Shown: one piece after another, positions 24,270 through 33,684 of the stretch
Numbering within the stretch: the stretch's first letter is position 1
How the letters are laid out: the number at the start of each line of letters is the position of its first letter
Source: Candidatus Methanoperedens sp.
GTDB taxonomy: Archaea; Halobacteriota; Methanosarcinia; Methanosarcinales; Methanoperedenaceae
Direction: 5' to 3'
Assembly: GCA_028717345.1 (NCBI GenBank)
Contig: JAQUNZ010000018.1
Coordinates: 1 to 37,719 of the forward strand
Length of the DNA: 37,719 nucleotides
The notes under the pieces: generated by a model
The model's database searches: none
Seen by the model: the letters and a program-made list of their open reading frames with translations, nothing else
What the model was told of the DNA's origin: nothing
Translations under genes and position numbers: made by a program

Positions 24270-24917
24270 ATGATGTATATCGATACATGTACCTCTCTGT
24301 GCAAGATATATGGACAGATACCCTATGGTTCTACTGTTCTTGAGATAGGATGCGCTGACGGCAGGCTTGCTAATATGCTGTCGATAAAGAAGAAATGCAA
24401 GGTTTACTGCGTAGAAAAAGACCCTGCAATGGCATGCATTGCAAAGGGCAAGTGCGTGGATATACAAAATATCGATATAGAAAAAAAACAACTTCCTTAT
24501 AGCGAGGGATTTTTTGATTATGTCATCATGGGCAATGTCCTGGAACACATGGTAGAGCCATTGAAAGTATTGAAAGACATCAGGAAATACCTGTCAGATG
24601 ATGGGTTTTTAATTTTTTCTGTCCCCAATATCGTGAACTGGCACTCCAGGCTGACCATCTTTTTCGGGAAATTCGAGTATGCAGAAAGTGGAGTGTTCGA
24701 CAGGACACACCTGCATTTTTATAACCTGAATTCTGCAAAGAAACTCGCAGTTGATGCTGGTTACAGCATAGTATGGCAAGATGTCACGCCAAGTATTTAT
24801 TTCTGCAAAGAAAGGCTGAATTTTATGTGGTACAGGATGGCTCTGGCGTGGAAGAATCTGTTCGCGGATGAGTTCATTATAATGGCTAATAAACAAATGA
24901 GGTTGGGAAATCCTTAG
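24270..24917 (+). CDS. class I SAM-dependent methyltransferase
   Basis: The 215-residue protein has motif I VLEIGCADGRL (23-33), the acidic end of strand 2 in YCVEKDPAMA, YVIMGNVLEHMVEP (motif IV region) and YLSDDGFLIFSVPN, as in the Methyltransf_11/23 families acting on small molecules, quinones or sugars. The start follows the previous stop without a gap (TAG then ATG), so the three genes from 22572 are one operon. The VLEHM..P stretch is common in lipid or polysaccharide methyltransferases; substrate unknown. Confidence 0.87.
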   Translation: MMYIDTCTSLCKIYGQIPYGSTVLEIGCADGRLANMLSIKKKCKVYCVEKDPAMACIAKGKCVDIQNIDIEKKQLPYSEGFFDYVIMGNVLEHMVEPLKVLKDIRKYLSDDGFLIFSVPNIVNWHSRLTIFFGKFEYAESGVFDRTHLHFYNLNSAKKLAVDAGYSIVWQDVTPSIYFCKERLNFMWYRMALAWKNLFADEFIIMANKQMRLGNP

Positions 24918-24953
24918 ACTGGATTTTCAAGACATCCACTCAAAAAGACATTT

Positions 24954-26675
24954 TTATTTTACGAGAGCATCAATTACCTGTCCCCTTTCAACATCCACAA
25001 GACCCATATCAGTGATCTTGACCAACGGGATCACAGGCAGAGCAAGGAACGACATCTGGATGAACGGCGCCTCAAGCCTGCACCCCATTCTTCTTATCGC
25101 TGTATGAAGCTCTTTCAGTTTCTTATCAACATCATATGCGCTCTGCGTGCTGAGTATCCCGGCAAAAGGAAGATTAAGATGATCAATTACCTTATCTTTT
25201 GCAAGCACTATCCCTCCCTGCATTTCCCGAATCCTGTTGGCGCATAGCGCCATATCCTCGAAATTTGTGCCTGCAACAACCACATTATGCGAATCGTGCG
25301 CTATGCTCTGCCCCACAGCGCCCTCTTTCAGGTTAAATCCGCGGACAAAGCCCCTGCCGATGTTCCCGTTCTTTCTGTGGCGCTCGATCACAGCAATCGA
25401 CAGGATATCACGTTCAATATCAGGAAGCACGGTATGTCCATCTGTTCTCATTTCTTTGATGCATTTTTTCGTGATAAGTTTGTCAGGTACGATCTCAATA
25501 ATACGAGCTGATACTTTCTTTTTATCCGAAAAGATTTTCAGGTCGTCAGGTTTGATATTCCTGTACTTAACAGTCCTGAAAACATATTTCGGGTATTCTA
25601 TTCCAGAAATAATCGGGTTCATCACCCCCCGTACAATTACAGTCCTTATCCTGAATTTTTCAAGATCATCCAGAATCAAAAGGTTCGCTCTTCTGCCTAT
25701 GCTGATCGATCCCACGAGCTGGTCTATCCTGTAGTGGCGCGCTGTATTGATCGTGGACATAGATATTGCCTGCGCAGGATCAACGCCAAGGCTGATCGAT
25801 TTTCTTACAAGCGCATCCATGTGCCCTGCCATGAGATCGCCAGGATGCTTGTCGTCTGTTGCAAAGAAAAAGTTCTCAAGAGATATGCCATCATGAAGAA
25901 GTTCGGGAATGAACTCATCAAGGCACTTTGCAGCAGAACCTTCCCGCAGCATTATTTTCATTCCAAGCCGAGCCTTAAGTAGCACTTCATCGTAGGTCAC
26001 TGACTCATGGTCTGAGGATATCCCTGCGCTCATGTACCCGAAAAGTTCGCTTCCTTTCATGCCTGGGCAGTGACCATCCACTACAAGTTTTCTCTCAATG
26101 GCAGCAGAAATCATTGCAAGTTTTTGTGCATATCTCCCCAAGACAGCAGGATAGTCCATCACTTCACCAAGCCCGACCACGAATTTCTTATCAAGGAATT
26201 TTCTTATATCTCTTATTCCAAGCTTTGCCCCGGAAGTTTCAAGATGGCTTGAAGGCACGCATGATGAAATCGTGACAAAAACGTCCAGTGGAAGCTTTTT
26301 TGCTTCCCGCAGCACAAGCCTGATACCTTTTGCTCCAAGAATATTGGCGATCTCATGCGGGTCTATGACGATGCCGGTTGTTCCGTGGCGCAGGGATTCA
26401 TGTGCGAAATGCGTCAGCGTCACCATGCTGGATTCAAAATGAACATGACCATCGATGAGCCCGGGGCATACGTGGGCATTACTCACGTCAAGGAGTTTCG
26501 TTCCAGTTCCTGTCAGGTCGTCCACATCACCGATCCCGATTATGAATCCTGAATAGATGGCTATGTCGCCTTTGTGAACCTCTTTCGTGTTGACATTAAC
26601 GATCCTGCAATTCCTCAATACAAGATCCGATTTTATATCGCCTTTACCTGCCGCTATCTTCTCCCCTGGGAGCAT
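24954..26675 (-). CDS. ade: adenine deaminase
   Basis: The enzyme deaminates adenine to hypoxanthine in purine salvage. From the ATG at 26675 the protein has 573 residues, near the family norm of 540-600. Amidohydrolase metal motif CPGLIDGHVHFESS (70-83, with H77 and H79) is followed by HGTTGIVIDPHEIANI, GLGEVMDY, VVDGHCPG, the SSDHES motif and FATDDKHP. The C-terminal domain (GRGFVRGFNLKEGAVGQSIAHDSHN) is the Ade-specific extension. A TTG at 26723 would extend the ORF by 16 residues, but a TATA-like element covers it, so the ATG is probably nearly leaderless. Confidence 0.94.
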   Translation of the reverse strand: MLPGEKIAAGKGDIKSDLVLRNCRIVNVNTKEVHKGDIAIYSGFIIGIGDVDDLTGTGTKLLDVSNAHVCPGLIDGHVHFESSMVTLTHFAHESLRHGTTGIVIDPHEIANILGAKGIRLVLREAKKLPLDVFVTISSCVPSSHLETSGAKLGIRDIRKFLDKKFVVGLGEVMDYPAVLGRYAQKLAMISAAIERKLVVDGHCPGMKGSELFGYMSAGISSDHESVTYDEVLLKARLGMKIMLREGSAAKCLDEFIPELLHDGISLENFFFATDDKHPGDLMAGHMDALVRKSISLGVDPAQAISMSTINTARHYRIDQLVGSISIGRRANLLILDDLEKFRIRTVIVRGVMNPIISGIEYPKYVFRTVKYRNIKPDDLKIFSDKKKVSARIIEIVPDKLITKKCIKEMRTDGHTVLPDIERDILSIAVIERHRKNGNIGRGFVRGFNLKEGAVGQSIAHDSHNVVVAGTNFEDMALCANRIREMQGGIVLAKDKVIDHLNLPFAGILSTQSAYDVDKKLKELHTAIRRMGCRLEAPFIQMSFLALPVIPLVKITDMGLVDVERGQVIDALVK

Positions 26676-26710
26676 GATATAGAGTTGTTCGGCATTGGTA
26701 AAAAGATTAT

Positions 26711-26720
26711 CGTATAAAAA
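26711..26720 (-). promoter_or_regulatory. TATA box of ade, touching the hppA terminator
   Basis: On the minus strand TTTTTATACG lies about 40 bases before the ATG at 26675. Its first bases are also the 3' arm of the hairpin that ends hppA. Confidence 0.45.
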
Positions 26721-26744
26721 CAAACCGCTGTGCGGTTTGTTTTT
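26716..26744 (-). terminator. perfect 13-bp hairpin terminator of hppA
   Basis: AAAAACAAACCGC (26716-26728) and GCGGTTTGTTTTT (26732-26744) form a 13-bp stem with a 3-base loop directly after the hppA stop, ending on the minus strand in TTTTTATA. Because the stem is symmetric with T-runs on both sides it could act in both directions. Confidence 0.7.
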
Positions 26745-28808
26745 TCAGGGTTTAAGGATATAGTATTTCAATATCAACCCTGCGAACAATATCGCCACAA
26801 TATTCATCACTTTTATCAGCGGGTTGATAGCAGGTCCAGCCGTATCCTTTGTCGGGTCGCCCACGGTGTCGCCAACAACAGCGGCTGCATGTGTGGGATT
26901 CTTGCTTCCGTCAGGCAGTCTCTTACCGCCAAGGTTCCCTGACTCGATATATTTCTTTGCATTATCCCATGCTGCGCCGCCTGTCGTCATCATGATCGCA
27001 AGCATTAGCCCTGAGATAATAACGCCTATAAGCAATCCGCCAAGTGCTACAGGACCGAAGATAAAGCCAACAACAAGAGGGGAAAGCACTGCAAGAAGCC
27101 CGGGGATGATCATTTCCTTCTGTGCTGCAATTGTTACAATATCCACACAGCGCCCGTAATCCGGCTTTCCCGTTCCTTCCATGATCCCTTTTATTTCCCT
27201 GAACTGCCGCCTTATTTCTGTAACAATGGTAGTAGCAGCGCGCCCCACTGCTCCCATCAGGAAACTCGTGAAAAGGAATGGTATCATGCCTCCGATGAGC
27301 AAACCCACGAGCACAAGCGGATCTGAGAGGTTAAGCTCAAGGGTCTTGCCATCGCCGAGAAGTTTGCTTACCTCACTGCTGTAAGCTGCATAAAGCGCAA
27401 GAGCACCCAGTGCGGCAGAGCCAATAGCATATCCTTTTGTGACCGCCTTTGTGGTATTTCCAACAGCGTCAAGAGGGTCTGTTATGTCCCTGACTTCCTT
27501 CGGCAGTTCTGCCATTTCAGCTATGCCGCCTGCGTTATCTGTTATTGGACCGTAAGCGTCAATAGCGATAATGATTCCAGTGACTGATAGCATGGCGGCT
27601 GCTGCTATTGCAATACCATACAATCCAAGTGCGGGGTTGGACGCACCGCCCATTATCAAATAGGAGGAAAGGATGCCTGCGCATATTACGATCACAGGCA
27701 GAGCCGTGCTCTGAAGACCCACGGCAAGACCTGTAATTACATTTGTCCCCGGACCTGTCACCGAGGCATTGGCTATGTCTTTCACAGGTTTATGTGTTGT
27801 TGATGTATAATATTCTGTGATCAGTATCATTGCTGCAGTAACGCCAAGACCAATAAGCGCGCTGATAAAGAGGCGGATATCGCCTTTCATCATCTGCTGC
27901 GTGATCACATAGAACAATACCAGCGATATTATTCCTGCAACGATCGCGCCGTTATACATCGCTCCCATGATATTGCCTGACTTACCGAGCTTAACAAAGA
28001 ATATCCCGATGATGGATGCGATAATGGCTGCCGCGCCAAGCGTCAGGGGATATATGACTGCATTTGGAAATTCGTTCATCACCGTCACACCGATGAGCAT
28101 CGCGCCAAGCGCCGTGACAGCATATGTCTCAAAAAGATCAGCAGCCATACCTGCACAGTCGCCCACGTTGTCTCCCACGTTGTCAGCTATAACACCGGGA
28201 TTTCGCGGGTCGTCTTCGGGAATTCCAGCTTCGACTTTTCCCACAAGGTCTGTACCTACATCCGCAGCTTTTGTAAATATGCCACCGCCAATCCTTGCGA
28301 AAAGACTGATAAGCGAAGCTCCAAATCCGAACCCTACAACTTTATCAACAGCACTGACATCCCCGCCAAATGCGATAAATAATCCGCTTACACCCAGGAG
28401 AGCAAGACTTGCAACTGATATCCCTGTGACAGCGCCTCCCTTGAACGCCACATCAAGCGCTTTTGCCATCCCTTCTTTGGCTGCATTTGCACAGCGCACG
28501 TTGCTTCTCACTGATATGTTCATGCCCAGATATCCGGCAGCAGCTGACATTACGGCGCCGAGGATGAATCCGATGGCGGTCTCAATGTTGATCGTGACTC
28601 CGATCAGAATTGCAAGTATGACCGCGATCACTGCCACGGTCTTATACTGCCTGTTGAGGTATGCCATTGCGCCTTCCTGTATGGCAGAGGCGATGGCTTT
28701 CATTTTCTCTGTACCGGCATCAAGTTTCATTATATACGAAACAAGATACACTGCGAAAACAAGTCCGATTATGCCCGCAAGCGGGGCTGAGTACAATAAC
28801 TGTTCCAT
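26745..28808 (-). CDS. hppA: membrane-bound H+-translocating pyrophosphatase, K+-independent type
   Basis: The enzyme couples hydrolysis of pyrophosphate to ion export. The 687-residue protein has about 16 helices. PPi/Mg binding motifs are [42 protein letters not shown] and, near the C-terminus, [22 protein letters not shown]. In [14 protein letters not shown] the lysine and threonine occupy the positions that are Ala and Gly in K+-dependent enzymes (A460/G463 in Carboxydothermus numbering), the mark of K+-independent H+ pumps. Family members usually read DVGADLVGK; here A is T. Start: ATG at 28808 with GGAGG five bases before. Monocistronic, closed by a strong hairpin. Confidence 0.96.
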   Translation of the reverse strand: MEQLLYSAPLAGIIGLVFAVYLVSYIMKLDAGTEKMKAIASAIQEGAMAYLNRQYKTVAVIAVILAILIGVTINIETAIGFILGAVMSAAAGYLGMNISVRSNVRCANAAKEGMAKALDVAFKGGAVTGISVASLALLGVSGLFIAFGGDVSAVDKVVGFGFGASLISLFARIGGGIFTKAADVGTDLVGKVEAGIPEDDPRNPGVIADNVGDNVGDCAGMAADLFETYAVTALGAMLIGVTVMNEFPNAVIYPLTLGAAAIIASIIGIFFVKLGKSGNIMGAMYNGAIVAGIISLVLFYVITQQMMKGDIRLFISALIGLGVTAAMILITEYYTSTTHKPVKDIANASVTGPGTNVITGLAVGLQSTALPVIVICAGILSSYLIMGGASNPALGLYGIAIAAAAMLSVTGIIIAIDAYGPITDNAGGIAEMAELPKEVRDITDPLDAVGNTTKAVTKGYAIGSAALGALALYAAYSSEVSKLLGDGKTLELNLSDPLVLVGLLIGGMIPFLFTSFLMGAVGRAATTIVTEIRRQFREIKGIMEGTGKPDYGRCVDIVTIAAQKEMIIPGLLAVLSPLVVGFIFGPVALGGLLIGVIISGLMLAIMMTTGGAAWDNAKKYIESGNLGGKRLPDGSKNPTHAAAVVGDTVGDPTKDTAGPAINPLIKVMNIVAILFAGLILKYYILKP

Positions 28809-28906
28809 AATTTCCTCCTGTAGTTGTTTGGCTCACTAAGCAGTAAATATATATATTGTTTACCTTTGAAATTTGTTTTTCAAACGATATTCTGGTTAAA
28901 AAAGTT

Positions 28907-29386
28907 CTACAGGTACGCCCTTCTTACCCTGTCCTTGTGCTCAACGTACTTTCTTCGAAAAGCCGGGTCATCCTTCATCTTTTCGACCTGACCTTTAAGC
29001 TTATGCTCAAGTTCTGCCTGTTTGCTCGAAAGCAATTCCCTGCACAAAAGACTTGATGAATCAGAAGAATATGTCTGTATCCCTGCCATTACTATCGATG
29101 GCTTGTTTCGCTGGGGGGTCACATTACCGAAGGGAACAGGAGAACCCTGTTTCATGATCTTCTCAAGCTCTTCATCCATTCGTGCTATCCTCATCCCAAC
29201 GGCAACCATTTCTCCTGCTGTTACTTCTTCGGATCTGATCTGCCAGAGGTTTTTGTCCCCAGCCACAAAAGTATTATAATGATCCCTGTCCATGCCCTGC
29301 AGCACGCACCAGCTTGATTTGTTCTTGCTCTTATCGTATTTTTCCTTAAGATCCCCAACAAGGGTGCTGACGCTTTTTACTGCCAT
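28907..29386 (-). CDS. unknown protein coupled to an AAA ATPase
   Basis: This 159-residue soluble protein matches no family I know. It has a globular N-terminal part (SWCVLQGMDRDHYNTFVAGDKNLW), a helix around 55-75 and a charged C-terminal helical half (about 115-155: KQAELEHKLKGQVEKM). Its ATG overlaps the stop of the AAA ATPase gene by one base (TAATG), so the two are made together and a complex, for example an adaptor or substrate, is likely. Confidence 0.75.
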   Translation of the reverse strand: MAVKSVSTLVGDLKEKYDKSKNKSSWCVLQGMDRDHYNTFVAGDKNLWQIRSEEVTAGEMVAVGMRIARMDEELEKIMKQGSPVPFGNVTPQRNKPSIVMAGIQTYSSDSSSLLCRELLSSKQAELEHKLKGQVEKMKDDPAFRRKYVEHKDRVRRAYL

Positions 29387-30495
29387 TATGCAAACATCCC
29401 TTTTGGCGGTTCAGACTTCTTCCCTACAGCTTCCGCGAATGCTTCATCAAATTGCCTACTTGTAACTTTTCCGCCTTTAAGTATGGCTTTATGAAGTGCA
29501 TTCTTGAGCAGCTTTTCAACAAGGTCGCGTCCTGAGAAGCCTGTCGTCTTTTTTGCAATGACCTGAAGATTAACATCCTTTGCAAGTTTTACCGGGAAGG
29601 TGCGGGTATAGGTCTGCAGGATCTTATACCGTTCTTCCATAGTTGGCATAGTGAACTCAATTTCTTCTTCAAAGCGGCTTCGCACTGCAGGGTCAAGTGC
29701 TGCCATCATGTTCGTGGCAGCTATCGTGCAGATGCCATCACGCTCATCTATTCCGTCCATCTCTGTAAGTATCGCATTAACTATCTCGGAAACATCTCCT
29801 CTTATTTCCTGGAAGCTCCTGTTAAGTGCGACTGCATCGAATTCATCGATAAATATAATACATGGTGAAAGCTCCTCAGCCTTTTCATAGAGCTGGTGTA
29901 TCTGGCGCGCCCCGTCGCCGACGAACTCACCGATAAGTTTTGTGGCTTTTACTGCCAAAAGCGGGACATCCACGGAATTTGCAAGAGCCTTTGCCATCAT
30001 GGTCTTTCCCGTGCCTGAAGGTCCGTGGAACAGTATGTTCTTAGGAGCCCACTTTCCGAACTTACGCGGATTGGAGAGGTATTTTTCAATAAGCTTGCAT
30101 TTCTTTTTGGCTTTATTCTGCCCGATAATTTCTTTAAATGAGGTATCGGTTTTCATATCAGGGACAAGGAAATCCGCGTCATAGTCCTCTACCATGAATT
30201 TAGTGTTTTTTCCTATCTCTGAGTTTTCGGGGTCAACGTCTATGATCTTGAAGGCAAAATCGGGGAACATCCGCCTGTCGAAAAGATAGTCGCCTTTTTT
30301 TATAATAAACCCGTTCCACTGCTCGCGGGCATAGAATTCAAATACATCCAGTTCAGATGTTTCCGGGTATTCATGGAACATGCCTTTTAACGGGTAACCT
30401 GCAGGTTTCACTGTCACTGATTTTGCGCCATTTCCCTTAGCGCTTGAACTGCACTTACTGCCCTTTTTGTTGTTTACCCGTTGTTTTGATCTCAT
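29386..30495 (-). CDS. AAA+ ATPase related to Cdc48/PAN, single domain
   Basis: From the ATG at 30495 the protein has 369 residues (a TTG at 30504 adds three). A basic tail of about 30 residues is followed by a beta-rich domain (about 40-110: FHEYPETSELDVFEFYAREQW, GDYLFDRRMFPDF), then one AAA module: Walker A GPSGTGKT (158-165), Walker B IIFIDEFD (213-220), sensor AATN and arginine-finger region AVRSRFEEEIEF, with a C-terminal helical lid. It lacks the coiled coil and HbYX tail that mark proteasome activators, and it has only one AAA ring, unlike Cdc48. A remodelling or unfolding role on a specific partner is likely. Confidence 0.88.
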   Translation of the reverse strand: MRSKQRVNNKKGSKCSSSAKGNGAKSVTVKPAGYPLKGMFHEYPETSELDVFEFYAREQWNGFIIKKGDYLFDRRMFPDFAFKIIDVDPENSEIGKNTKFMVEDYDADFLVPDMKTDTSFKEIIGQNKAKKKCKLIEKYLSNPRKFGKWAPKNILFHGPSGTGKTMMAKALANSVDVPLLAVKATKLIGEFVGDGARQIHQLYEKAEELSPCIIFIDEFDAVALNRSFQEIRGDVSEIVNAILTEMDGIDERDGICTIAATNMMAALDPAVRSRFEEEIEFTMPTMEERYKILQTYTRTFPVKLAKDVNLQVIAKKTTGFSGRDLVEKLLKNALHKAILKGGKVTSRQFDEAFAEAVGKKSEPPKGMFA

Positions 30496-30521
30496 GGAAA
30501 GCAATAAATGTCAATTAACTA

Positions 30522-31559
30522 TTAAACTGTTACCCTCTTTTGTTTTTTTAAAAACTCTTTTATTCCGATGCCAGTATTATTAAGCAGCCTGAAAGCCATT
30601 TCCTGAGTTGGCCATGAGCCAAGTCCGCAGTCAGGACCTGCGTATTTTATCCTGTCCCCGAATATTGCATACGCTTTTTCAAGCCGTTTTTCTACCATTT
30701 CCGGTGTTTCCATTACCGAAACTATATCTTCAAGCTTTTTGGGCTCTTTCCAGACATTGATCCCGTATTTTTCGTTAAGTACTGACGACATATTGAATAT
30801 ATCGGTACGCGTTACCCCAATTCTCAGGAATTTATCGTATTCAAAAAGGTCTTTTTTATCAATTAGGTCAAGATACGAAGGACTTGCTGCTGATTCCACC
30901 CCGATAACGCTTATTGACGGCACATTGCATACCAGCTTATAATGAAGAGGCGAATGAAGATGTATCTCTGTATCTATTTTATGCGAAGCCGCTGTCGCTG
31001 CCGCCTTTTCCAGAGCACCTGCAAGGTCGCTGTCATTGAACATGATCTGGGGATTGATACCAATGCTGGGTTCATCGATCGATATGGTTGATATCCTGAA
31101 ATTTTTAGCATTGTCTATGGAATTGCTTATGAACCTGTCAATGCTCGAAGCGAAGTTGTTAAGAACGTCTGTGTACGCAGTCCCTCCGAATTGCTTCAAA
31201 TACAGCTCAACAGGACCAGTAACGCAAACCCTTATATTTAATTTTTTGCCAGTTTTTTTATAATATTCGGTGCCGACATCTTCGATAGCTTCAAGCTCTA
31301 TTATCCTTGCCCTGTCCTTACGCACCAGCAATGGCTCCTCGGTCATGGACTCGTCGTTTATTATCCCCAGGAACTGCTGGTTCATGTCCTGGTACTGGGG
31401 ATATGTGGGCACATCAACCCCGGCGCCTATCTTCTGCCGCATCGCATCCTTAATGATATCGAGGAATTTCGGGTCTTTTCTCTTTATGGCTTCTGGTACC
31501 CATTCCTTTTTCAAATCTTTCGGCAGAGGGTAGCTTCCAATATCATCGAATAATATCAT
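30522..31559 (-). CDS. core-MetE-like methyltransferase with altered zinc motif
   Basis: This 345-residue protein matches the C-terminal catalytic half of cobalamin-independent methionine synthase, the form used by archaea for folate-independent methyl transfer to homocysteine. Seen are FDDIGSYPLP, VTGPVELYL, SIDEPSIGIN (159-168), IHLHSPLH, VIGVESA and GPDCGLGSW (308-316). MetE zinc ligands are His-x-Cys, Glu and Cys; here they would be H200-x-H202, E222 and C311, so the first cysteine is replaced by histidine. The methyl donor may be a corrinoid protein. Zinc geometry and substrate may therefore differ from MetE. The start ATG at 31559 is divergent from the acylphosphatase fusion. Confidence 0.82.
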   Translation of the reverse strand: MILFDDIGSYPLPKDLKKEWVPEAIKRKDPKFLDIIKDAMRQKIGAGVDVPTYPQYQDMNQQFLGIINDESMTEEPLLVRKDRARIIELEAIEDVGTEYYKKTGKKLNIRVCVTGPVELYLKQFGGTAYTDVLNNFASSIDRFISNSIDNAKNFRISTISIDEPSIGINPQIMFNDSDLAGALEKAAATAASHKIDTEIHLHSPLHYKLVCNVPSISVIGVESAASPSYLDLIDKKDLFEYDKFLRIGVTRTDIFNMSSVLNEKYGINVWKEPKKLEDIVSVMETPEMVEKRLEKAYAIFGDRIKYAGPDCGLGSWPTQEMAFRLLNNTGIGIKEFLKKQKRVTV

Positions 31560-31604
31560 AATGCACTTTTTTGTGTTAATTGACTTTATACCTATTGGAT
31601 TGAA

Positions 31605-32168
31605 ATGGAGATGGTTTCGAGCACTGCAAAAGCTATTAGTACCCTAATGCAAATAAATGATACATCAATGAAGATCAAGACGAAAATAATAGGAAATAAG
31701 GTACATGATGTAGGCTATCGTGTATTCCTGCTTCGAAAAGCTCTTGAGCTTGGAGTAGAGAGATTCAATGCTTATAATACAAATGAGAATGGAGTTCAAG
31801 TCCTAATTTCTTTCCTGGATGGTGACAACGATCAAATATTGGCATTTAAGGATTATATTAGGAATAATAAACCGGAAAATGCAGAAGTATCAGATACCAT
31901 TTTTGAAGATTATGCAGGTTATGTAATAGGAATTGTTGACTATATGCACTTGATCCAGGTCGAACAACTCAGCAAGGGGATACCTGCTATATTAAGTATA
32001 GACCGAAAACAGGACAGAATGCTTGAAAAGCAAGATCAAACAAGGACTGAGATTAGCAGCGAAATAAGAGAATTACGGCGGGATTTAAGATCATACCTTG
32101 ATGAAAAACTACTCAAAATCGAAAATGATATTTTCCAAATCAAGGCAAAAATCGGGCTAAAAGCATAA
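31605..32168 (+). CDS. acylphosphatase-like domain fused to a coiled coil
   Basis: Residues about 24-110 follow the acylphosphatase fold: the strand KTKIIGNKVHDVGYRVF with the catalytic arginine R39 in VGYR, and FNAYNTNENGVQV with Asn near the catalytic position. The glycines of the usual GxVQGVGFR loop are partly changed (GNKVHDVGYR). Residues 130-187 are a charged coiled coil (TRTEISSEIRELRRDLRSYLDEK). True acylphosphatases stop at about 90 residues, so this is a sensor or scaffold form. The start is uncertain; a TATA-like CTTTATACC at 31584-31592 favours a start at or after 31611. Confidence 0.75.
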   Translation: MEMVSSTAKAISTLMQINDTSMKIKTKIIGNKVHDVGYRVFLLRKALELGVERFNAYNTNENGVQVLISFLDGDNDQILAFKDYIRNNKPENAEVSDTIFEDYAGYVIGIVDYMHLIQVEQLSKGIPAILSIDRKQDRMLEKQDQTRTEISSEIRELRRDLRSYLDEKLLKIENDIFQIKAKIGLKA

Positions 32169-32170
32169 CC

Positions 32171-33352
32171 TCATTCTATAAGGACCATATCAACCTCTTC
32201 TCCCTTGCCAATACCCTCCACGTTCTCAGGTATTATCACAAATCCATCAGCTTTCGAGACCGAACTTAAGATCCCTGCGCCTGAGGTGGCAAGAGGAATT
32301 GCTTTGCCATTTTTCAGCTTGACACGCGCAAAAGTCTTATACCCTGTCCTTCCCGGAATCTTCTCAGAAAGCACAGCCCGTACCACCCTGTACGGCTCAT
32401 CAGGCAAATGCGCGAGTTTGCGCACTGCGGGGCGGGCAAAATAATACAGTGCCACCATGCCTGCTACAGGATATCCTGGCATGCATACAACAGGTTTAAC
32501 GTTTATAAGACCAAGCGCAGTAGGCTTTCCAGGGCTTATACCCACGCCGTGGACAAGCAGAGTACCAAGAGATTCCACAACAGCAGGTACATGATCTCTT
32601 TTTCCAACTGATGTTCCGCCGCTTATGATAATCATATCTGCGCCGGAAACCCTCTGGATAGCCTCTTTGATCTTTTCAGGGTCGTCTGTCACGACATCAA
32701 GCAGGCGCGGGATTCCGCCCCACTTTTTCACATAGAGGGAAGTCATCAAACCATTGGTTTCATATACCTCTCCTGCTTCTGGATTTCTGCTCCCTCTTGG
32801 GACAACTTCCTCTCCGGTCGGGATTATCGCTACAACCGGTTTTCGAAAAACATTTATCTTATCGATCCTGACTGAAGCAAGGACAGCAATATCGCATGGT
32901 CGAATTACATGACCATTCTGGATAATGAGTTCACCTTTCCTGATATCCTCCCCGATCTCTCCAACATTCTTGAACGGATGCACCTGAGTGAAAACCTCGA
33001 CAGTCCCACCGTGAACAACCGTATCCTCGATCATGACCACAGCATCAGCCCAATCAGGTACATGAGACCCGGTATGGACTCTGGTACATATTCCTTTTTC
33101 ACCATCCTTATCCGATCTTAAGAGAACAGGTGAATTGCTGCCTGCTCCCATGGTATCTGCCGCTCTCACAGCAAAGCCATCCATTGCAGCCCTGCGGTAA
33201 TGAGGCACGTCCACTTGCGAAAAAACGTCCTCGGCTGCTATTCTTCCATCACAGTTTTCGATAGTTATCAGTTCACTTCCCTCAACTGGTCGAAACGCTT
33301 TTAAAAAAAATTCCTTTGCCTGATCAGCATTTGTGATTTTTCGAAACATCAT
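32171..33352 (-). CDS. moeA: molybdopterin molybdenumtransferase
   Basis: MoeA inserts molybdate or tungstate into adenylylated molybdopterin. The 393-residue protein has the MoeA N-terminal segment with AAMDGFAV (55-62), HTGSHVPDWADAVVMIED, PTGEEVV, the nucleotide-binding ISGGTSVGKRD and the GISPGKPTALG motif. The C-terminal beta domain is present. It is coupled to the MoaD-like gene by an ATGA overlap. In a methane-metabolising archaeon the cofactor would serve formylmethanofuran dehydrogenase and, if present, nitrate reductase; neither is in the window. Confidence 0.95.
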   Translation of the reverse strand: MMFRKITNADQAKEFFLKAFRPVEGSELITIENCDGRIAAEDVFSQVDVPHYRRAAMDGFAVRAADTMGAGSNSPVLLRSDKDGEKGICTRVHTGSHVPDWADAVVMIEDTVVHGGTVEVFTQVHPFKNVGEIGEDIRKGELIIQNGHVIRPCDIAVLASVRIDKINVFRKPVVAIIPTGEEVVPRGSRNPEAGEVYETNGLMTSLYVKKWGGIPRLLDVVTDDPEKIKEAIQRVSGADMIIISGGTSVGKRDHVPAVVESLGTLLVHGVGISPGKPTALGLINVKPVVCMPGYPVAGMVALYYFARPAVRKLAHLPDEPYRVVRAVLSEKIPGRTGYKTFARVKLKNGKAIPLATSGAGILSSVSKADGFVIIPENVEGIGKGEEVDMVLIE

Positions 33353-33621
33353 CCTCCGGAAACAGGGGGGAAAATTGCGATCTCGTCATCCGCATGCAGC
33401 ATTGTGTTAATTCCACCAGATTCTTTCACATTTCTTCCATTCAGGAAAACATTCACATAAGGTTTAATCTTTTCTCCATCAAATATCAATTCTTCAAATC
33501 CAGGGAATTGCGTGCACAGATTTTTGAGAATTCCAATTAGAGTACTGCCATAAATCTCAAGTTCTTTTGTACCTGTGAATTCCCTGAAATTGGCAAAAAA
33601 TTTAACTCTGATATTTGGCAT
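33349..33621 (-). CDS. MoaD-like ubiquitin-fold protein (sulfur carrier or archaeal SAMP)
   Basis: The 90-residue protein has the MoaD pattern VKFFANFREFTGTKELEI, VNVFLNGRNVKESGG, and FPPVSGG at the end. The C-terminal Gly-Gly is the site of thiocarboxylate formation in MoaD, which supplies sulfur to molybdopterin, and of conjugation in archaeal small modifiers (SAMPs). The pairing with moeA favours MoaD, but many archaeal proteins do both. Start ATG at 33621. Confidence 0.9.
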   Translation of the reverse strand: MPNIRVKFFANFREFTGTKELEIYGSTLIGILKNLCTQFPGFEELIFDGEKIKPYVNVFLNGRNVKESGGINTMLHADDEIAIFPPVSGG

Positions 33622-33684
33622 GACCTGAGATTATCTCCATTAAACCATAAATGCTATGAATATATTAAACCATTTTATGACCAA

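Noticed and set aside
27967-28839. 290-residue ORF on the plus strand
   Set aside because: It is the antisense shadow of hppA; its S/P/A-rich text mirrors the G/A-rich membrane protein.
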